Below the pieces are notes generated by a model, which was not told where the DNA came from, made no database searches, and saw only the letters and a list, made by a program, of their open reading frames with translations. 64,000 nt of DNA from contig NZ_CP023689.1 in assembly GCF_008704715.1 (NCBI RefSeq), forward strand, positions 7,378,001-7,442,000, written 5' to 3'. The first letter of the stretch is position 1. Each line of letters starts with the position of its first letter. This stretch comes from Streptomyces chartreusis (GTDB lineage Bacteria > Actinomycetota > Actinomycetes > Streptomycetales > Streptomycetaceae). The position numbers and the translations under genes were made by a program. Below, piece after piece: positions 1-8,039 of the stretch.

Positions 1-1
1 G

Positions 2-166
2 CTCGCCCTCACCCGCACCGCCCTCGCGCGCCGTCGGCCCCTGCGCACCGTCAAGCTGTTCGTCGCGACGGCCCGCGCCCTCAGCGAGCAGCTGGACGGC
101 TCGGCTCCCGCCCCGCCCCACCGGCACCCGCACTGCCCGGGCGCGGAACCGGACGCCACACTCTGA
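2..166 (+). CDS. C-terminal end of an unidentified protein (5' truncated)
   Basis: An open frame enters from the left edge and stops with TGA at 164-166, giving 54 codons. Nearly every codon ends in G or C, as expected for a real Streptomyces gene, whereas the opposite-strand frame over the same bases is less regular. The peptide is Arg- and Leu-rich first (RPLRTVKLFVATARALSEQ) and then a Pro/His-rich tail. The start and domains lie outside the window. A DNA-binding regulator is possible but I cannot identify the family. It converges on and overlaps the end of the DUF4184 gene by about 86 bases, so one of the two C-terminal ends may be misjudged. Confidence 0.45.
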   Translation, partial: LALTRTALARRRPLRTVKLFVATARALSEQLDGSAPAPPHRHPHCPGAEPDATL

Positions 167-941
167 CCCCGAGGGCGTACAGCACCAGCCCGAGGACGAG
201 CCCCGCGCCCGCACCGAAGCACAGCGTGGGAATCAGCTCCCAGTACTTGGCGGTCGACCCCCAGTACGCCCACCACCGCGACGCCCGCTGCACCGCGGCA
301 ACCGCGGCCAGGCCGCCGATCACGGCACAGGCCCACCACCGGTCCCGTACCGAGAGCGCCGCGACCCCGACCGGCGCGGCCGGCGCGGTCCGTCGCAGCG
401 CCACGACCACGAACGCGGCGATGACCACCGCGGCCACCGCCGAACCGCCGTACTGGAGGTACCAGTACAGCGGTGACCCCGCGATCTCCTCGCCCAGCAC
501 GGGGAACAGCCGCATCCCCCAGCGGTCGAGATGCGTGAACGCGTCCCACACGACATGCGTCAGCGAGCCGAGCACGGCCGAGACGTACCAGCGCGCCGCC
601 ACCGACGCCCGTACACGCGCGCGTGGCGCCCCGCAGCGCAGCAGCGTGGCCACCCGCGCCTGCCGTCGCGCGGGCAGCAGCGCCACGAACGGTTCGCGCA
701 GCAGGAGCCACAGGCCCACCAGCGCCAGGGCGACCACCACATCGACCGTGAACACGCCCGCGAACGAGTGCGTGACGTCGCCGAATTCCATCGCCTGGGG
801 CAGGACACTCGCCGCGTAATAGGTCATGTCGGGAGAGAACGAACCCGCCACCAGCATGGCCGGTACGAGCGGGCCGCGGCCGGTTCCGTCGGTGCGGACG
901 GCCGGCAGTACGGCCGCCGCGTGGCTGAGCGTGAACGGCAA
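81..941 (-). CDS. DUF4184 family integral membrane protein
   Basis: A 286-residue membrane protein of the DUF4184 family, whose function is unknown. The family hallmark PFTLSHAAAVLP lies right at the N-terminus. That fixes the start at a TTG codon (939-941), preceded by GAGGAG about six bases upstream; the open frame runs further upstream but without family sequence. Four to five hydrophobic segments follow, including one near residues 45-65 and three in the C-terminal half. The conserved HVVWDAFTH stretch, with its His and Asp, sits in the middle and resembles the metal-binding histidines of membrane-bound hydrolase-like proteins; that is inference. It is divergent from the lytic transglycosylase gene. 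Confidence 0.8.
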   Translation of the reverse strand: MPFTLSHAAAVLPAVRTDGTGRGPLVPAMLVAGSFSPDMTYYAASVLPQAMEFGDVTHSFAGVFTVDVVVALALVGLWLLLREPFVALLPARRQARVATLLRCGAPRARVRASVAARWYVSAVLGSLTHVVWDAFTHLDRWGMRLFPVLGEEIAGSPLYWYLQYGGSAVAAVVIAAFVVVALRRTAPAAPVGVAALSVRDRWWACAVIGGLAAVAAVQRASRWWAYWGSTAKYWELIPTLCFGAGAGLVLGLVLYALGVRVWRPVPRPGSAGAGGAGREPSRPAAR

Positions 942-1257
942 CGGGGCTCCTCGTGCGGGGTGTTGCGGGACCGGTCCATCCAGGTCGCCGGAGTAGCCAG
1001 TATGCGGGGCGTACGACGGACATCTCTCACATGGCCAAGGGGTAAAAATCGGACGCCAACGGGTGACCCTGCAAAGGAAGTTGTCGTAGGGTCGCCTGGG
1101 TCGCCCCGGCACGGGACTGCGGTCGAACAGATGAACAGCGACGAAGGTGTGCCGCGAGGGCAACTGTCGCGGCCGGTCGATCGTCACTACAAGGGCGGGC
1201 ACGGCTGCCCGGCAGACAGAGATGGGCGCTCGGGCGTCCGCGGGAGGGGTCCATTTC
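942..1257. other. Divergent intergenic region between DUF4184 gene and lytic transglycosylase gene
   Basis: No convincing gene. It holds the upstream regions of two divergent genes. A vegetative-type promoter for the rightward gene is proposed at 1063-1092, leaving about 160 bases of untranslated leader. I looked for the conserved cores of the ydaO (cyclic di-AMP) riboswitch, common before Streptomyces cell-wall hydrolases, and did not see them. Confidence 0.6.
1063..1092 (+). promoter_or_regulatory. Candidate promoter of the lytic transglycosylase gene
   Basis: GTGACC (1063-1068) and TAGGGT (1087-1092) are separated by 18 bases, a fair match to the Streptomyces housekeeping sigma consensus. 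Transcription would start near 1099. Confidence 0.4.
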
Positions 1258-3012
1258 ATGGCGGCGCAATTCGGCAGGCTCCGCAAGGGCGCGGTGAACA
1301 CCACGGTCGCCGCGGTAGTGGTCGCGGCACTGGCCGCGTCCCAGGCTCCGGGAGTGACGACCGACGACGCCGGCAGAAAGGTCACCACCGGCACCCAGCC
1401 GTCCCCGGACACGCCCGCCGAGAACAGCGCGACCGGCAACTCCCCGTACTACACGGACCTGCCGCCGCTCAACAGCCCCAACCCCTCGCCCACCACCGGC
1501 ACCCCGGTCACCCAGGGCACGAGTGAGGCGGGCATACCCGCGACCGTTCTCGACGCCTACAAGAAGGCCGCGAACGCGCTCCAGGAGTCCAAGCCCGGCT
1601 GCAACCTCCCCTGGGAGCTGCTCGCCGCCATCGGCAAGGTCGAGTCGGGCCAGGCCCGCGGCGGCCGGGTCGACGCGAACGGCAACACGCTCTCCAAGAT
1701 CCTCGGCCCGCAGCTCAACGGCAACGGCTTCGCGAGCATCAGCGACACCGACGGCGGCGCCTACGACGGCGACAGCTCCTACGACCGTGCCGTCGGCCCG
1801 ATGCAGTTCATCCCCTCCACCTGGGAGTGGGCCGGCCGCGACGGCAACGGCGACGGCAAGAAGGACCCGAACAACGTCTACGACGCCGCACTCGCCGCCG
1901 GCCACTACCTCTGCCGCTTCGGCTGGGACCTGTCCACCAAGGGCGACCTCGACAGCGCGATCCTCAGCTACAACAACTCGCAGGACTATCTGAACCTCGT
2001 CCTGACGTGGCTGGAGTACTACCGCAAGGGCACCCACGAGATCCCGGACGGCACCGGCACCCTCCCCGCCGACCGCAGCGACGACACGGCGGGCGCGAGC
2101 CCCACGCCGACGACGCCCGGCAGCCCTGCCACCCCGACCACACCGTCATCGCCGAGCACCCCCAGGCCCGGCGGCGGCGACGGCGGCTCCACGAGCCCGA
2201 AGCCCACCCCGCCGCCGAGCACGACGCCGCCCGCCACGCCGGCGCCCACCCCCACCGACACCGTCCACCACCTGGAGGACGCGGGGACCGCCAAGCTGAG
2301 CGCGATGGCGGGCGACGCCTTCACCGAGAAGATCACCGCCCGCGCCGAGACCAAGGCCGGCAAAGCGGTCCCGAAGGTCCGCGTCCGCTTCGCGATCATC
2401 GGCGCCACGGATGCCGCGTTCAGCACCGGCGAGAAGTACGCCACGGTCCTCACCAACAGCATCGGTGAGGCGGTGGCACCCGCGCTCAAGGCGGGCGAGA
2501 ACACCGGCGAGTTCGTCGTACGCACCACCGTCGTCGGCCGCACCGTCAGCGGCCTCGACTACACGGCCACCGTCACCGAGCGCGCCGCCGACACCCTCGC
2601 CCGTACCGGCGAGGACGCCCTGACCTGCACCCCGGGCGGCGAGTTCGCCGACCAGGTCGAGGTGAAGGCGACGTACAAGGGCGCCGTCGCGGACAAGGTG
2701 GCGGCCACCGCCACGCTCATCAAGTCGGCGGACGACGCGACCGAGAACGACAAGGGTCCCTACTTCAAGGACGCCGACGGCAAGCCGGTGCGCACCCTCA
2801 CCGGTCTGACGACGGACGCGAAGGGCCTGCTCAAGCTGCCCAAGCTGTACGCCGACGACACCACCGGCACGTTCCTGCTCCGCATCAACACCGCGGGCGG
2901 CGCGACCCTGACCGTCGAGCTCAAGGTGGCGGCGGCCGACACGTCGCCGAGCCCCACCCCCTCGGAGCCGGCGTCCGGCACGGACTCGGCGAGCCCGAGC
3001 CCCGGCGCCTAG
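1258..3012 (+). CDS. Secreted lytic transglycosylase with Pro/Thr linker and Ig-like C-terminal region
   Basis: A 584-residue exported peptidoglycan-cleaving enzyme. The start is the ATG at 1258, with GGGAGGGG eight bases upstream. A basic, then hydrophobic N-terminus (MAAQFGRLRKG and an Ala/Val run to about residue 27) is a signal peptide. The SLT/MltB-like domain spans about residues 85-260; the likely catalytic glutamate is E129 in AAIGKVESGQ, followed by the substrate-groove motif AVGPMQFIPSTW. A Pro/Thr/Ser linker (about 275-340) leads to two beta-rich repeats resembling bacterial Ig-like domains (about 345-560) and a Ser/Pro tail. The architecture suggests cell-wall remodelling outside the membrane, with the C-terminal half for binding or spacing. 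No partner gene is adjacent. Confidence 0.85.
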   Translation: MAAQFGRLRKGAVNTTVAAVVVAALAASQAPGVTTDDAGRKVTTGTQPSPDTPAENSATGNSPYYTDLPPLNSPNPSPTTGTPVTQGTSEAGIPATVLDAYKKAANALQESKPGCNLPWELLAAIGKVESGQARGGRVDANGNTLSKILGPQLNGNGFASISDTDGGAYDGDSSYDRAVGPMQFIPSTWEWAGRDGNGDGKKDPNNVYDAALAAGHYLCRFGWDLSTKGDLDSAILSYNNSQDYLNLVLTWLEYYRKGTHEIPDGTGTLPADRSDDTAGASPTPTTPGSPATPTTPSSPSTPRPGGGDGGSTSPKPTPPPSTTPPATPAPTPTDTVHHLEDAGTAKLSAMAGDAFTEKITARAETKAGKAVPKVRVRFAIIGATDAAFSTGEKYATVLTNSIGEAVAPALKAGENTGEFVVRTTVVGRTVSGLDYTATVTERAADTLARTGEDALTCTPGGEFADQVEVKATYKGAVADKVAATATLIKSADDATENDKGPYFKDADGKPVRTLTGLTTDAKGLLKLPKLYADDTTGTFLLRINTAGGATLTVELKVAAADTSPSPTPSEPASGTDSASPSPGA

Positions 3013-3029
3013 CACCACCGGCACCCGTA

Positions 3030-3070
3030 CGAAGGGCGCTCTTCCGCTCCGGCGGACAGGGCGCCCTTCG
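3030..3070 (+). terminator. Hairpin terminator after the lytic transglycosylase gene
   Basis: A 10-bp perfect stem CGAAGGGCGC (3030-3039) pairs with GCGCCCTTCG (3061-3070). The loop contains a second short CCGC/GCGG stem. It lies 18 bases after the stop codon. Confidence 0.7.
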
Positions 3071-3175
3071 GCTGTGTGCAACGTGTTCTCATCTCGCCCG
3101 AGCGTTGCTACGGTGCCGGACCTGACGATGTATCAGATGAATGCCGAATCAGTTCCGGGGCTCCGGGAGGCCCGT

Positions 3176-3310
3176 ATGCGCGCCCTGATCGCCGCCGCGA
3201 CCGGTCTCGCCGTCGCGCTCGCCCTGGTCCTCGCGCTCACCGCGATGGGCTCACCGGCGGGCGAGACCTCCCCGAAGCCACTGCTGACGACGGTGCCCGC
3301 ACACCCGTAA
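3176..3310 (+). CDS. SPW_0924 family small protein
   Basis: A 44-residue protein matching the Streptomyces SPW_0924 family as I recall it: MRALIAAATG, then a single hydrophobic helix (about residues 3-20) and a short polar tail with KPLLTTVPAHP. Function unknown; the helix suggests a membrane-anchored or secreted peptide. The start ATG at 3176 has GGGAGG seven bases upstream; the longer frame starting at 3074 lacks such a site. It ends 26 bases before the DUF3068 gene and probably shares its transcript. Confidence 0.7.
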   Translation: MRALIAAATGLAVALALVLALTAMGSPAGETSPKPLLTTVPAHP

Positions 3311-3336
3311 CCGCCCCGTCCGGGAGGGAGGCCGAG

Positions 3337-4329
3337 ATGCGCCGCAAGGCCAGTCTGATCCTGCTCGCCCTCGCCGTGTTCTTCGCGGCCCTGTCCCCGC
3401 TGCTGCGCTGGTACGCCTTCCCGCGCCTGGCGAAGATCCCGGCGAACCAGTACCAGGACATGGTCCTGGAGGCGAAGGACGCGACCCTCCTCGACTACGG
3501 CACGATGAAGGCCCGCAAGGTCCCCAAGGTCACCATCGTGCAGACGCTGAAGGGCAACGTCGAGGAGTCGGAGAAGATCGAGCGGACGGCCGGCAAGGAC
3601 GTCGTCGTCTGGGACGGCCTGTCCTACGTCGTGGGCCCCGACGGCAAGATGGTCTCCAAGATCCCCGAGCGCTACATCTTCGACGCCCACAGCCAGGAAC
3701 CCGTCCACGCCACCGGCGAGATGGTCGACGGCGATCCGGTCAAACGGCAGGGCATCGAGTTCAAGTGGCCCTTCCTCACGGAGAAGCGGGACTACGAGTA
3801 CTTCGACGCCCAGGCACGGATCACCGCCCCCATCCACTACAAGGGCACCCAGGACTTCCGCGGCGTCGAGGTCTACTACTTCGAGCAGACCATCCCGTGG
3901 ACCAAGGTGACGTTCCCGAAGACGATGCCGGTCGAGGGCATCACGCCGGAGTCCGTCGCCAAGACCGGCACCACCCGCTGGTACACCACCGTCCGCAAGT
4001 TCTGGGTCGAACCCCTCACCGGCGCCCCCGTCTACGGCGAGGAGATCCACAAGGAGGAACTGCGCGGCGGCACCCTGCTCGGCGACCGCGACAAGGTGAC
4101 GGCGTTCGCGGGCCACGTGAAGATGCGCGAGGACTACATCGAGTACACCGTCGACCTCGTCAACTCCAACCGCACCCTGGTCCTGCTGCTGACGTCGTAC
4201 CTGCCCTGGGGCTTTCTGACCCTGGGCGTCCTCCTCCTCGCGCTCTCCCTCTACCTGGAGGCACGCGGCCGCCGCCCCGGCGACCCGGAACCGACGAAAG
4301 ACACCGAGCCGGAGCCGGTCACCGCCTGA
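3337..4329 (+). CDS. DUF3068 family membrane protein
   Basis: A 330-residue protein of the DUF3068 family, which is confined to actinobacteria. Start ATG 3337 follows GGGAGGGAGG closely. Architecture: an N-terminal transmembrane helix (about residues 5-22), a large extracytoplasmic beta-rich domain (about 30-285) and a second transmembrane helix (about 289-312) ending in a charged cytoplasmic tail. The function is not established; some members are annotated porin PorA-like, but nothing visible here supports a pore. It follows the SPW_0924 gene as a two-gene unit and its end overlaps the convergent hrpB stop by 11 bases. Confidence 0.8.
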   Translation: MRRKASLILLALAVFFAALSPLLRWYAFPRLAKIPANQYQDMVLEAKDATLLDYGTMKARKVPKVTIVQTLKGNVEESEKIERTAGKDVVVWDGLSYVVGPDGKMVSKIPERYIFDAHSQEPVHATGEMVDGDPVKRQGIEFKWPFLTEKRDYEYFDAQARITAPIHYKGTQDFRGVEVYYFEQTIPWTKVTFPKTMPVEGITPESVAKTGTTRWYTTVRKFWVEPLTGAPVYGEEIHKEELRGGTLLGDRDKVTAFAGHVKMREDYIEYTVDLVNSNRTLVLLLTSYLPWGFLTLGVLLLALSLYLEARGRRPGDPEPTKDTEPEPVTA

Positions 4330-6835
4330 GCCGGGCGTTGGTGTGCCGGGTCGGCTCGGCGCCGGCCGGGTCCTCGGGCCACGGGTGCTTCGGATAGCGG
4401 CCGCGCAGCTCCGCCCGTACGCCCTTGTAGCCGTCCTTCCAGAAGGAGGCGAGGTCGGCGGTGACGGCCGCGGGCCGCCCGGCGGGGGAGAGGAGGTGGA
4501 CCAGCAGCGGCACGCCGGCGACGGCCGGCGACTCGTGCAGTCCGAACATCTCCTGCAACTTCACGGCGAGAACGGGCTGCTCCGGATTGCCGTAGTCGAT
4601 CCGGATCCTGGACCCACTGGGTACGGCGATCCGCTCCGGGGCCAGCTCGTCCAGTCGCCCGGCGTCCCCCGAGGCCCACGGCAGCAGCCGTACGAGCGCC
4701 TCCCCGGCGTCGATCCGCGCCAGGTCGCCCCGCCGCCGCGCCCGCCCCAGCTCGGGCTCCAGCCACTCGTCCACGCGCGCGTGCAGCGCGTCGTCACAGA
4801 CATCGGGCCACGGCTCCCCGAGATGCAGTCGCAAAAAGGCGAGCCGCTGCCGCAGCACGAGGGCGTCGGCGGACCACCGCAACAGACCGAACCCTTCCTG
4901 CCGCAGCCCTTCGAGCAGCGCCTCGCGTACGAGAACGGGGTCGGCGTCCTTCATGGGCCGCACCGCCAGCTCGATCGCCCCGAGCCGCTCGACCCGCCGG
5001 GCGACGACGTCCCCGTCGGCCCAGTGCACCTCCTGGCCCGAGTGATACAAGGAGGCCGCCGCCGAGCGGGCCGTGTCCTCGTCCACCGCGGCGGCGAGCT
5101 GCACCCGCGCATGCCCCTTGCCCACGGGCCGGTCCGCCACGGCCACGGCGATCCACGGCGCACCCCGCAACGGACTCCCCTCCCGCAACTCGGCCCGCGT
5201 CCCGGAGGCCATCAGATAGGAACCACCGTCGGCCTTGGCGACCCGCTCGGGGAACGCGAGGGCGGCGACGATCCCGGCGGTCCGCTCGTCGCCGCCGTGC
5301 GCCGCGGGACGATCGCCCCTGTCACGCACCGCCGTGCCGTCGCCCGCACCCCCGGCGTTCGTCCGCAGCCGACGCACCTCCGTGCGCCAGCGCCCCGCGT
5401 ACGCGTCACCGCCGCGGCGGGCCGTCCGCAGCGCCGCGGCCAGGTCGTCGCCGTACTCCCTCGGGGGCTCCTCGCTCAGCAGCGCGACCACCTCGGCGCC
5501 CGAGCCGGACGTGTCCAGGAGTGCCCGTCCCAGACGGGGATGCAGCCCCAGGCGGGCCAGGGCGGTGCCGCGCGGGGTGGCGCGGCCGTCGGTGTCCACG
5601 GCGCCGATGGCCGTGAGGACGCTCCTCGCCGCCGCCATCGCGCCGCCCGGCGGCGGGTCCAGCAGGGCAAGGCCGGTCGCCTCCGGGTCGCCCCAGCACG
5701 CCGCCTGCAGGGCGAAGGCCGTCAGGTCGGCCACCTTGATCTCCGGGGACGGGAAGCGGGGGAGCCGGGTGTCCTCGGCCTCCGCCCAGCAGCGGTACAC
5801 CGCGCCCGGCGCCTCGCGCCCGGCCCGCCCTGCCCGCTGCCGGCCGGCCGCCTGCGAGGCCCGTACCGTCGTCAGCGCGCTCAGCCCGCGCGCGTGGTCC
5901 ACGCGGGGCTCCCGCGCGAGCCCGGAGTCGACGACCACCCGCACCCCGGGAACCGTCAGGGACGACTCCGCCACGGACGTCGCCAGCACCACCCGCCGCC
6001 GCTCCCCGCCGGCCAGCACCGCGTCCTGCACGGCAGCCGGCGCTCGCCCGTGCACCTGGAGCACCTCGACGTCCCCGAGAGTCCCCAGCTGCCCGGCCAC
6101 CCGAGCGATCTCGCCCGTGCCCGGCAGGAAACACAGCACGTCCCCGGCCCGCTCGGCCAGCGCCCGCCGTACCAACGACGCCACATGCGTCAGCAGCGCC
6201 GGGTCGACCCGCATCCCGTGCGGCGGCCGTACGGGACGGGTCGGCGGGGCCCAGACCACGTCCACGGGGTGCGCGGTGCCCTCGGCCTCGACGACCGGCG
6301 CGTCGCCCAGCAGCCGCGCCCACCCCTGCGCGTCCGTCGTCGCCGACGCGGCCACCAGCCGCAGCTCCGGCCGCAACGCCTGCCGTACGTCCCACAGGAA
6401 CGCCGCCACCGTGTCCGCGTCCAGATGCCGCTCGTGGCACTCGTCCAGGACGACGACGTCCACGCCCGCGAGCTCCTGGTCGCGCTGCAACCGCTGGAGC
6501 AGCACACCGGTCGTGACGACCTCCACGCGCGCGCGGCGCCCGACGACCCGCTCCCCGCGCACGGTGTAGCCGACGCTCTCGCCGACCTGCTCGCCCAGCA
6601 GCCACGCCATCCGCCGCGCGGCGGCCCGGGCGGCGATCCGCCGCGGCTCCGCCACGACCACCCGCCGCGCCGGCCCCTCGCCGAGCAGACCCGCCAGCGC
6701 CAGCGGCACCAGCGTCGTCTTGCCGGTGCCGGGCGGCGCGACGAGCACCGCCGTGCCGTGCCCGTCCAGGGCGTCGGTCAGACCGGGCAGGGCACCGCGT
6801 ACGGGCAGCGCGTCCAGGGCGTCGTAACGGATCAC
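4319..6835 (-). CDS. hrpB: ATP-dependent helicase HrpB
   Basis: An 838-residue DEAH-family helicase, the usual length for HrpB. Walker A is APPGTGKTT (about residues 33-41) and the Walker B box reads DECH (LDECHERHLDADT, about 131-143). Motif III appears as SATTDA and motif VI as the QRAGRAGR-type sequence in the second RecA domain. HA2 and the HrpB-specific C-terminal domain follow, ending near PKHPWPEDP. HrpB proteins probably act on RNA, but the role in Streptomyces is not established. The start is GTG at 6833-6835, four bases after the stop of the upstream methyltransferase gene, so the two are likely cotranscribed and coupled. Confidence 0.9.
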   Translation of the reverse strand: MIRYDALDALPVRGALPGLTDALDGHGTAVLVAPPGTGKTTLVPLALAGLLGEGPARRVVVAEPRRIAARAAARRMAWLLGEQVGESVGYTVRGERVVGRRARVEVVTTGVLLQRLQRDQELAGVDVVVLDECHERHLDADTVAAFLWDVRQALRPELRLVAASATTDAQGWARLLGDAPVVEAEGTAHPVDVVWAPPTRPVRPPHGMRVDPALLTHVASLVRRALAERAGDVLCFLPGTGEIARVAGQLGTLGDVEVLQVHGRAPAAVQDAVLAGGERRRVVLATSVAESSLTVPGVRVVVDSGLAREPRVDHARGLSALTTVRASQAAGRQRAGRAGREAPGAVYRCWAEAEDTRLPRFPSPEIKVADLTAFALQAACWGDPEATGLALLDPPPGGAMAAARSVLTAIGAVDTDGRATPRGTALARLGLHPRLGRALLDTSGSGAEVVALLSEEPPREYGDDLAAALRTARRGGDAYAGRWRTEVRRLRTNAGGAGDGTAVRDRGDRPAAHGGDERTAGIVAALAFPERVAKADGGSYLMASGTRAELREGSPLRGAPWIAVAVADRPVGKGHARVQLAAAVDEDTARSAAASLYHSGQEVHWADGDVVARRVERLGAIELAVRPMKDADPVLVREALLEGLRQEGFGLLRWSADALVLRQRLAFLRLHLGEPWPDVCDDALHARVDEWLEPELGRARRRGDLARIDAGEALVRLLPWASGDAGRLDELAPERIAVPSGSRIRIDYGNPEQPVLAVKLQEMFGLHESPAVAGVPLLVHLLSPAGRPAAVTADLASFWKDGYKGVRAELRGRYPKHPWPEDPAGAEPTRHTNARLRR

Positions 6836-6839
6836 ATGT

Positions 6840-7695
6840 TCAGTCTCTTACGCACACGAAGATCGCCGTCCCCGGGATCAGGTTCCCGCGCAGCGGCGAC
6901 CAGCCGCCCCACTCGGAGGTGTTCCAGGCCGGCCACTCCGGCTCGACCAGGTTCACCAGGTGGAACCCTCCGGCCACGACGTCCCGCACCCGGTCGCCGA
7001 TGGTGCGGTGGTGCTCGACGTAGACCGCGCGGCCCTCGTCGTCCTGCTCCACATACGGGGTGCGGTCGAAGTAGGAGGCGGCGACGGACAGGCCCTCCGG
7101 GCCGGGCTCGTCGGGGAAGGCCCAGCGGATCGGGTGGGTGACCGAGAAGACGAAGCGGCCGCCCGGCCGCAGCACCCGGCGCACCTCGCGCAGCACCCGC
7201 ACCGGGTCCGCGACGAACGGCAGCGCGCCGTACGCCGAGCACGCCAGGTCGAAGGAGCCGTCGGCGAAGGGAAGCGCGCCCGCGTCGGCGCACACCAGAG
7301 GGAACGCGCCCCCGATGCGCAACGAGTGCTGGAGCTGGCGGTGCGAGATGTCCAGGGCGACCGGACGGGCCCCCTGCTCGGCCAGCCAGCGCGAGCACTG
7401 GGCGGCGCCGGCACCGATCTCCAGGACGTCCTTGCCCTTGAGGTCCTCCGGCGGTCCGAGCAGCTCGGCCTCCACCTCGTCCAGGCCCTCGGGACCCCAG
7501 ACGAAGCGGTCGTCGCCGAGGAAGGTGCCGTGCTCGATCTGGTACTCGTCCGCGTTGCGGTCCCACCAGCCACGGTTGGCGCGGGAACTCTCGGCGACGT
7601 CGGCCTGACGCCGAGTGGCCTCCGGCTCGGCGGACTCGATCTCGGGCGATACGGGCTCTTGGATGATCGGCTCCCTCGTCGTACTCTTCCGTCAC
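6840..7695 (-). CDS. SAM-dependent methyltransferase with an apparent N-terminal frameshift
   Basis: A class I methyltransferase: the SAM-binding motif VLEIGAGAAQCSRWL, then motif I-II DIS and motif IV ACSAYGALPF are clear. The catalytic frame runs from the stop at 6840 back past 7475 through RANRGWWDRNADEYQ and PIIQEPVSPEI, all with normal codon use, but it contains no ATG, GTG or TTG start. A GTG at 7693-7695 opens a different frame reading VTEEYDE; removing one base of the CCC run at 7673-7675 joins it in frame to EPIIQEP. Either a one-base insertion has broken the gene or the sequence has an error. A short form from GTG 7475 is possible but would discard conserved residues. GGAGGGG lies 13 bases before the proposed GTG. 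Likely an operon with hrpB. Confidence 0.75.
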
Positions 7696-7817
7696 CTGAA
7701 TGGCGCGGCCCCTCCCGGCGGTGTCACGAAAGGGACTGCCCAAGGCCCGCGTGGCCTCAAGAGACAGGTTTTGTGCCGGGTATGGGGCGATCCGCCCCGG
7801 GTGTGCGGCTTCGCGCA

Positions 7818-7846
7818 TTGACCCTGTCCGGCTGCCCCCGTATGCT
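7818..7846 (+). promoter_or_regulatory. Strong housekeeping promoter of rpsA
   Basis: TTGACC (7818-7823) and TATGCT (7841-7846) are separated by 17 bases, close to the consensus for the main sigma factor HrdB. Transcription should start near 7853. Confidence 0.75.
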
Positions 7847-7852
7847 ACAAGT

Positions 7853-8039
7853 TGCGCTGCGGGCCTGCGCACCTCAGACGTAGCAGGCTGCGCTCGCATC
7901 TGTCGTATGTCCCCTCGGTTTTCGAGGCGCCCCACGATTTGTGTGGCGCTTCCTTGGCTGTCCGGCTTCTTCAGAGCGATACGGGCTCCCGGCGTAGCAG
8001 TACCTACGACTCAATGTCCGTACCGGAGCCCTTTCCCAC
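7853..8039 (+). promoter_or_regulatory. Long 5' leader of rpsA
   Basis: About 187 untranslated bases lie between the predicted start of transcription and the rpsA ATG. The nearest Shine-Dalgarno-like sequence, CGGAG, is about twelve bases before the ATG and poorly placed. In E. coli the rpsA leader also lacks a canonical site and mediates autoregulation by S1; a similar role here is inference. Confidence 0.45.

Noticed and set aside
1093..1257. Possible ydaO (cyclic di-AMP) riboswitch before the lytic transglycosylase gene
   Set aside because: Common in this context in Streptomyces, but I could not find the conserved cores in the leader.
6832..7935. Long minus-strand frame starting upstream of the methyltransferase
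   Set aside because: Only its short VTEEYDE segment aligns with the methyltransferase; beyond that it is Arg/Gly/Pro-rich and out of the catalytic frame.
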